Below the pieces are notes generated by a model. That model did no database searches. It was not told the DNA's origin and saw only the letters and a list, made by a program, of their open reading frames with translations. A stretch of 10,366 bases of DNA from Methanobacteriota archaeon (GTDB taxonomy: Archaea > Halobacteriota > Methanocellia > Methanocellales > Methanocellaceae), in contig JAEZKS010000130.1 of the NCBI GenBank assembly GCA_023436075.1, positions 1 through 10,366 of the forward strand, read 5' to 3'. Within the stretch, counting starts at the first letter, position 1; every line of letters starts with the position of its first letter. Position numbers and translations under genes: made by a program. Positions 5,335-10,366 of the stretch are shown here, in pieces.

Positions 5335-6735
5335 ATGAACTTCCTGCACACGGCTGATCTCCACCTCGGCTACCGGCAATACGACCTGGACCAGCGGTTC
5401 CGCGACCTGGGGAACTCGTTCCTGAAGGTCGTCGAATATGCCATCGCCGAAAAGGTCGAGTTCGTTCTGATAGCGGGGGACCTCTTCAATTCACGAAACA
5501 TCAATGCGCCTACGTACACGCAGGCACACCACATTCTCTCGAAACTGAAGGAAGCAGGCATCCCATGCCTCGCTATCGCGGGAAACCACGACCGTGCGTT
5601 CATCCGCGATCAGATGTCTTGGCTTGAGACGCTGGAATGGCAGGGCCTGCTCCGGGTGATTAAGCCTGGCAGCGAACGCCTGATGGCTAATTTCGTCGAC
5701 ATCGGCACGACACGCGTTTTCGGCATGAGCTATGCAGGATCGTCTACCGGTGCCATTATCCCCCGCATCGCCGAAGAGATCCGTGAGATCAATGCGTCGA
5801 GCCCCACAGAATACACGATCCTGATGATGCACGCAGGGGTCGAAGGGCAGATGAAGGGCAACATCATCGGCGAGACGCCCTACGATGAATTTGTAAAACT
5901 GAAAGACACGGTGAACTACCTTGCACTAGGGCATTATCATTGCGCCTTCGAGATCGACGGATGGGCCTTCAACCCGGGCTGCCCGGATACCTGCTCGCTG
6001 GCAGAAGTGGGCGAGCGCAGAGGCTTCTTTCACGTAAAGGACAGCAAGGCTACGCTGGTAGACGTTCCCACCAGGCGCCCGTTCATCTTCGCCAGCGTGA
6101 AGCTGGACGAGCATCTCGATGCGGCGTCTCTCATCCAGGCACTCGAGAAGAAAGTGGCCTCGATCAAGAAGCCTGATGAGCAGCCAGTAGTGATCGTATC
6201 GTTCCGGGGATGTCTCGGCTTCGACCGCGCCCAGATCGACATAGAGCAGGTCAGGCAGATCGCATCGGCGCAACTCGACCCGCTCTATGTTGACGTGCGG
6301 TTCGACCTGTCCAACGACCCGTTCTGCATCTCGGGACTGGAGACAGAAGGCATCGACAGGGCTGCAGTTGAACGAGAAGTGCTGAGCCGGTTCGCCGCGG
6401 CGGACACGACGCTCTCCGGATACAGCCACTACTTCGCCACGGCGCTTTCAGAAGCCAAGGACCTGGCGATCAAAGGTGCTGACGCGGAGACGCTGGACTC
6501 ACTAATGCGCAAAACCTTCGAGGCTATCAAAAACAAAGAAGCACCTGAGACGGAAAAAGCGATCGTCGTGGTCAAGCCGGTACAGGACGTCAAACCACCG
6601 GAGGAGACAGAACCCGACCAGAAGCCGGCAAAGCCTGTGAAAAAACCCAGAAAGTCAGCTCCGCCTCCTGTAGAAGCCCCCGTTCCGAAAGTGCAGCGAA
6701 AAACGCTTGGCGAGTACATGGGTGATAAGACATGA
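5335..6735 (+). CDS. mre11: DNA double-strand break repair nuclease Mre11
   Basis: The product has 466 residues. Mre11 is the Mn-dependent 3'-5' exonuclease and endonuclease of the Mre11-Rad50 complex, which trims DNA ends before homologous recombination. All metallophosphoesterase motifs are present: 'HTADLHLG' (D8, H10), 'AGDLFNSR' (D49), 'AGNHDR' (N84, H85), 'MMHAGVEG' (H166) and 'LGHYH' (H200, H202). The capping region spans about 245-335 and a helical Rad50-binding region about 340-400. Residues 402-450 form a disordered-looking tail rich in Pro, Lys and Glu, ending in 'QRKTLGEYMGDKT', where 'RKTLGEYM' (455-462) resembles a PCNA-interaction box with Arg in place of Gln. An AGAGGA ribosome-binding site supports the ATG at 5335. 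The stop overlaps the rad50 start (ATGA), indicating translational coupling. Confidence 0.96.
   Translation: MNFLHTADLHLGYRQYDLDQRFRDLGNSFLKVVEYAIAEKVEFVLIAGDLFNSRNINAPTYTQAHHILSKLKEAGIPCLAIAGNHDRAFIRDQMSWLETLEWQGLLRVIKPGSERLMANFVDIGTTRVFGMSYAGSSTGAIIPRIAEEIREINASSPTEYTILMMHAGVEGQMKGNIIGETPYDEFVKLKDTVNYLALGHYHCAFEIDGWAFNPGCPDTCSLAEVGERRGFFHVKDSKATLVDVPTRRPFIFASVKLDEHLDAASLIQALEKKVASIKKPDEQPVVIVSFRGCLGFDRAQIDIEQVRQIASAQLDPLYVDVRFDLSNDPFCISGLETEGIDRAAVEREVLSRFAAADTTLSGYSHYFATALSEAKDLAIKGADAETLDSLMRKTFEAIKNKEAPETEKAIVVVKPVQDVKPPEETEPDQKPAKPVKKPRKSAPPPVEAPVPKVQRKTLGEYMGDKT
6721..6726 (+). promoter_or_regulatory. Ribosome-binding site of rad50 inside mre11
   Basis: GGTGAT, complementary to the archaeal 16S rRNA 3' end, lies 5 bases before the rad50 ATG and within the last codons of mre11. 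It supports the start at 6732 and coupled translation. Confidence 0.65.
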
Positions 6736-9083
6736 TCATCCGCCGCGTATCCCTGGAGAATATCAAGAGCTATAAATCGGCGGACATCGATTTGACCGAG
6801 GGCATCACTGGCATAGCAGGTCTCAACGGCTCCGGCAAGTCGACGGTGCTGGAGGCCATCGGCTACGCGCTGTTCGACTGTCTGCCGTACACGCAGACTG
6901 AGTTCGTGCGTAAGGGGGAAAAGACCGGCCGAGTCTCAGTCACCTTCACAGGTGCGGATGACGTGGAATACACGGTCACACGCAAATGCGGCGCTTCCCA
7001 GGCGTATTACATCGAGAACGAGCAGGGACTCAAGCTCTTTGAGGGCAAGGTCGACGTCGGGCACATACTCTGCGACGTGCTAGGCTATAAGGTGAGCGAG
7101 CTGAAGCAGCTTGAGGCGCTATTCGAGAACGCCATCGGCGTGCTTCAGGGCACCTTCGTATCCGAGTTCCTCGAAAGCAAGGACAAGCGAAAGGCCATCT
7201 TCGACCCGCTCCTGCGAGTCGAGGAATACAACCTCGCCTCGAAAAACATGCTCCCGTTGAAGAGCCTTGTCGAGCGGCGCATCGATGGCATGGAGAATGA
7301 GAAGAAGTTCCTGGAGGGCCGGGCGGATAAGCTCGGGCCGCTGTGGGAAGAACGCAAAAAGCTGGACGAAGAATGCAAAGACCTGGCAAAGCAGGTCGAA
7401 GATAGGCAGCGAGCGCTCAACGAGGCCCGCGGCCGGAAAGACACGCTCGACACGATCGAAAAAGTGGTGCGCGATCTGGAAGGACGACAGAAGGTTGCTG
7501 TTGCCGAGCATGCAGGCGCCGACCGCGAGCTCGCGCGATCCCGCGTCCAGCTCGAAGCAGCCGAGGCAGCTGCAGTCAGACTGAAAGAGAGCGAACCAGG
7601 CTACAAGGCATATCTCGCGAAGCTCGATGAAAAAGAAGGCCTTGAGAAAAAACGCCAGGAAAAAGAAGAAGTCCAGAACTCCATTAACGTCATTCACACG
7701 AAACTCACCGAGTTGAAGGCTCGGGAGGCTGCGTGTGACAAAGTGATCGCCGAGATCACGCAGGCAGAGAAGGAGTTGCCTGCCCTCGAACAAAAGGCGG
7801 CAGAGCAGGAAAGGCTGGAGGAAGAGAAAGCAAAAATAGCCTCTGCAGCCAGCGCAAAGGATACTGAGCTGGCGCAGGTTAAGGAGCGCATGATACGGGC
7901 AAAAGGAAGCCAGGGTAACGCATGCCCGGTCCTGTTGGGCATCGAGTGTGCTTCCGTCAAAGACTTTTCATCATATTTCGCCGAGCAGGTCAAACGTATC
8001 GAGGGCGAGCGGGCAGACCTCAAACTGAAGGCCGACGAGAATGCCTTCAAGCTTAAAGCGCTGGGCAATCCGAGGCTGGAAATGGCCGTCAGGCGCGAGT
8101 TAGTGAAGAAGCACGAGCAGGCTCAGGCGGAAAAAGCGAACATCGCCCGGGAGATTGCTGCGAATAACGCCGGGCTGATGCCGCTGATCGTCAAGCTCAA
8201 CAGTCTCGGGCCGGTGGCGAAAGCGCTCGAAGCCATAAAAGCCGAGATCAATAGCCTCAAGGCCCACTATGATGCCTACCAGCAAAACGTGAAGCTGGCA
8301 GGACAGAAAGACGACCTGCAGCGTGCTATGGCTCAGGCAGCGGCAGCGCTGGCCATGTCCGATAAAAAGCTGAAAGAGATCGGCGCAGAGCTGGAGGGAA
8401 AGGCGAAGTCATACAACAGGGAAGAACACGAAAAGGCAAAGTCTGCCTGCGAGTCGTTCTCGAAGGAAATCACGGCGATCGCTACACGCATCGAATCCGA
8501 CGGTCGTCGCGTAGCTGCCATCGAAAAGGAGATCGGTGAGATCACGCAGGACCTGGCGAAGATCGAGCAGATCAAAAAGGACCAGGAGGCTGAGCGAGAG
8601 TACCTGCGGTTCATCGACCAGTCGCGGACTATCCTCAAGTCCGCCGGCCCGGAGATCGTCAAGGTATACATCGACTACATCTCCCGGGAAGCCACGAACG
8701 TGTACTGCGAGATCGCCGGCGACCGCCGCATCGAGTTGCGCTGGACGCCCGACTATGAAATCGTGCTCATCGCCGATGGTCGAGAACACGCGTTCCGACA
8801 GCTCTCGGGCGGCGAGCAGATGAGCGCGGCGCTGGCCGTGCGCCTGGCCATCCTGAAAATTCTCACCAGCAGCGACGTGGTCTTCCTCGACGAGCCGACA
8901 CAGAACATGGACGAGAGCCGGAGACAGAACCTGGCGCAGGAGATCCTGCGGATCAAAGGGTTCCGGCAGATGGTGGTCATCTCCCATGATGACACGTTCA
9001 ATGCGAACCTCGAGAATGTGATCGAGATCGAAAAGGTCAACGGCGAAAGCTGCGTCAGGGGGCGATCGGTTGCTGGACCTTAG
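6732..9083 (+). CDS. rad50: DNA double-strand break repair ATPase Rad50
   Basis: The product has 783 residues, shorter than the roughly 880 of Pyrococcus Rad50, mainly through shorter coiled coils. The N-terminal ATPase lobe has Walker A 'GLNGSGKST' (30-38) and a Q-loop at Q139. Long heptad-rich, Lys/Glu/Ala-rich arms run from about 180 to 395 and 415 to 640. The C-terminal lobe has the signature 'LSGGEQ' (691-696), Walker B 'VVFLDEP' (716-722) and the switch His in 'ISHDD' (H752). ATP binding closes two Rad50 heads over Mre11 and controls its nuclease. At the apex the usual CPxC zinc hook is absent; instead the protein reads 'ACPVLLGIECASVKDF', with C398 and C406 as the only nearby cysteines. 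The frame around this site is clean. The gene overlaps mre11 by 4 bases and nurA by 14. Confidence 0.95.
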   Translation: MIIRRVSLENIKSYKSADIDLTEGITGIAGLNGSGKSTVLEAIGYALFDCLPYTQTEFVRKGEKTGRVSVTFTGADDVEYTVTRKCGASQAYYIENEQGLKLFEGKVDVGHILCDVLGYKVSELKQLEALFENAIGVLQGTFVSEFLESKDKRKAIFDPLLRVEEYNLASKNMLPLKSLVERRIDGMENEKKFLEGRADKLGPLWEERKKLDEECKDLAKQVEDRQRALNEARGRKDTLDTIEKVVRDLEGRQKVAVAEHAGADRELARSRVQLEAAEAAAVRLKESEPGYKAYLAKLDEKEGLEKKRQEKEEVQNSINVIHTKLTELKAREAACDKVIAEITQAEKELPALEQKAAEQERLEEEKAKIASAASAKDTELAQVKERMIRAKGSQGNACPVLLGIECASVKDFSSYFAEQVKRIEGERADLKLKADENAFKLKALGNPRLEMAVRRELVKKHEQAQAEKANIAREIAANNAGLMPLIVKLNSLGPVAKALEAIKAEINSLKAHYDAYQQNVKLAGQKDDLQRAMAQAAAALAMSDKKLKEIGAELEGKAKSYNREEHEKAKSACESFSKEITAIATRIESDGRRVAAIEKEIGEITQDLAKIEQIKKDQEAEREYLRFIDQSRTILKSAGPEIVKVYIDYISREATNVYCEIAGDRRIELRWTPDYEIVLIADGREHAFRQLSGGEQMSAALAVRLAILKILTSSDVVFLDEPTQNMDESRRQNLAQEILRIKGFRQMVVISHDDTFNANLENVIEIEKVNGESCVRGRSVAGP

Positions 9084-10215
9084 GCTGCTCTCCAGAGAGC
9101 TGGATGCGCGCAGGGAAGAGATTATCGATAGCGAAAAAGGGACCGCATCAGTTGGAAAACTTTACGCGGACGTGCTGCTGCGAATCGATGACATGGACCG
9201 ATCGTCCAACGAGCGGCTGGACAAATATTCCGGCAGCAAAGTGCTGGAAGAAGGACCGCTTTTCCAGCGGTTCGACTATTCTTTCAGGTCCAGGCAGGAA
9301 GCCACCGACTGGGCGCTGGAAGTGCTGAAAGGCCGCAACGTAGCAGCGGTCGATGGGAGCCAGGTCTACCCGTCGAGGCACATCTCCGTCCCAATCGGGC
9401 TGGTACAGGCCTGCACGGTAGTCAACAGCCATGGGGAGAAGCGGTTCGGGACGACCTCGAAGCTCCATCTAATGCTGCCGGCAGACTTCGAGAAGAAAGG
9501 CAACTATGTATTCGCCCAGGGACCCGTGTCGGCAAAGCGGTTCGAGCTGGAATGCGAGCAGATCGGCAGATTCATGCGTGAGCACCCGGGCGACATGGTC
9601 TTCCTGGACGGCTCGCTGGTGCTGTCGTTCACCCAGCCACAGGAAGAAGACGAGCAGGCGCAATACGTGAATGCGGTGGTCGAGCTGCTCGACGTCGCGG
9701 AATCGACGAGATCGCCGCTCATCGCCTACACGGACATGTCCCTGAGCAAAGACCTGGTCACCTTTATGGGCCAGGCGTTCAGGCTGCAGCCTTCCGGCCA
9801 CCTGACCGACGCATTCCTCATCAGCGACCGGCTCCGCTGGGGTGACCGGACAAGAGCGTTTCTCTGTGACCGGGATGACCGCATGCCGCGTACCGGGCCG
9901 TCGACTCTCGACCTCTACGGCCGGCACCGGGACAACGTCGCATTCTTCTACATCATGTCCGGAGGACAACTGGCCAGCAAGGTCGAAGTGCCGAAATGGT
10001 GTTATGAGGACGGTCTTATCGAGCGGATCGCCGACACCATCCGCGCCGAGTGCATCGTGCGGCCGGGTTACCCGGACATCATACACCGGGCCCATGAGTA
10101 TGCAGCCATCACCTTCGCGGAGACCGAGATGTTCCGGGGCATGATTGACGCATTTGCAGCGAAGCACGGGATAAAAATTTACAAGAGCGCGAAAGAGCAA
10201 AATAAACAGCTATAA
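9070..10215 (+). CDS. nurA: DNA double-strand break repair nuclease NurA
   Basis: The product has 381 residues. NurA is the Mn-dependent 5'-3' nuclease that works with the HerA helicase, next to Mre11-Rad50, to resect DNA ends. The RNase-H-like nuclease motifs are visible: 'AAVDGSQVYPSRH' (D95), 'MVFLDGSL' (D180), 'YTDMSLSKD' (220-228), 'LISDRLRWGDRTR' (250-262) and 'GYPDIIHRAHEYAAI' (333-347; Y334, H339, H342). A charged helical N-terminus (1-60) precedes the domain. The start is a TTG inside the end of rad50. It is supported by the strong AGGGGG ribosome-binding site 7 bases upstream and by the third position in the mre11-rad50-nurA operon. An ATG-initiated version would lose the N-terminal helix. 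herA is not in the window. Confidence 0.92.
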   Translation: MLDLRLLSRELDARREEIIDSEKGTASVGKLYADVLLRIDDMDRSSNERLDKYSGSKVLEEGPLFQRFDYSFRSRQEATDWALEVLKGRNVAAVDGSQVYPSRHISVPIGLVQACTVVNSHGEKRFGTTSKLHLMLPADFEKKGNYVFAQGPVSAKRFELECEQIGRFMREHPGDMVFLDGSLVLSFTQPQEEDEQAQYVNAVVELLDVAESTRSPLIAYTDMSLSKDLVTFMGQAFRLQPSGHLTDAFLISDRLRWGDRTRAFLCDRDDRMPRTGPSTLDLYGRHRDNVAFFYIMSGGQLASKVEVPKWCYEDGLIERIADTIRAECIVRPGYPDIIHRAHEYAAITFAETEMFRGMIDAFAAKHGIKIYKSAKEQNKQL

Positions 10216-10224
10216 ATTTCGACC

Positions 10225-10366
10225 TTACCCTAGCTCAAAGGTCGTGACGCCGAAGATCTCTTCCACCGGCAGCGCTACCGGATCGCGAGTCGAATATATC
10301 CGTGCCGTAGAGAAGACTGGCATCATCCCACGGCTCTCTACAAGTGCAACGGCCGCAGTGTTCGGC
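10225..10366 (-). CDS. GNAT family N-acetyltransferase, C-terminal end (partial)
   Basis: The minus-strand frame is open from the right edge to a TAA at 10225-10227 and encodes 47 residues, ending 'VEEIFGVTTFELG'. The stretch 'NTAAVALVESRGMMPVF' followed by 'TARIY' matches the last part of GNAT acetyltransferases that carry the YitH-type C-terminal domain. In that family the acetyl-CoA-binding domain comes first and lies outside this window. The substrate cannot be told. The gene converges on nurA with 9 bases between the two stop codons. Confidence 0.7.
   Translation of the reverse strand, partial: PNTAAVALVESRGMMPVFSTARIYSTRDPVALPVEEIFGVTTFELG

Noticed and set aside
7119..7793. Minus-strand open frame of over 200 codons inside rad50
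   Set aside because: It is antisense to the coiled-coil region. Its Leu/Phe-rich composition mirrors the Glu/Lys codons of rad50.
9469..10200. Minus-strand open frame of about 240 codons
   Set aside because: It is antisense to nurA, a side effect of GC-rich codon use, with no protein-like motif.
1..10366. A new defence or mobile system
   Set aside because: I looked for transposases, integrases, toxins, reverse transcriptases and defence genes and found none. Mre11, Rad50 and NurA are the usual archaeal repair set, and the novelty is in details of these proteins.

Overview
The window looks like a chromosomal segment of a methanogenic euryarchaeon, most likely of the Methanocella / Methanomicrobia type. 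This is an inference from several signs. There is an archaeal Mre11-Rad50-NurA operon, a short 'core' MetE methionine synthase, and an Isf-type iron-sulfur flavoprotein of the kind known from methanogens. Promoters carry archaeal TATA boxes, with a short leader or apparently none. The coding DNA is GC-rich and the spacers are AT-rich. I see no rRNA, tRNA, CRISPR array, insertion sequence or phage gene.

Left part (1-2890). The left edge holds the C-terminal half of an ABC-2 type transporter permease. Stop codons occur in all three forward frames within the first 19 bases, so its N-terminal half is not joined to it here. Next comes a spacer of about 300 bases with two unrelated short repeats, both of 9-base period; one forms a long inverted repeat. 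Three minus-strand genes follow, each apparently with its own promoter: a B-box zinc-finger membrane protein, a core MetE methionine synthase, and an Isf-like flavoprotein. A good stem-plus-U-tract terminator follows the Isf gene.

Middle (2911-5262). A minus-strand Trm1-like SAM methyltransferase with N-terminal cysteine clusters is divergent from a small plus-strand protein with a glutamine-amidotransferase-like fold. An AT-rich divergent promoter region lies between them. A winged-helix DNA-binding protein follows, with a TATA box placed for a leaderless transcript and a palindrome upstream that could be its operator.

Right part (5335-10215). mre11, rad50 and nurA form a tight operon: mre11 and rad50 overlap by 4 bases, and rad50 and nurA overlap by 14. 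Mre11 and Rad50 form the nuclease-ATPase complex that processes DNA double-strand breaks. NurA is the 5'-3' nuclease that normally works with the HerA helicase to produce 3' single strands for RadA. herA itself is not in the window. The most unusual point is that the Rad50 hook lacks the usual CPxC; its two hook cysteines are eight positions apart (C-X7-C). Mre11 ends in a long Pro/Lys/Glu tail with a PCNA-interaction-like motif. A convergent GNAT acetyltransferase gene enters from the right edge, with only 9 bases between its stop and that of nurA.
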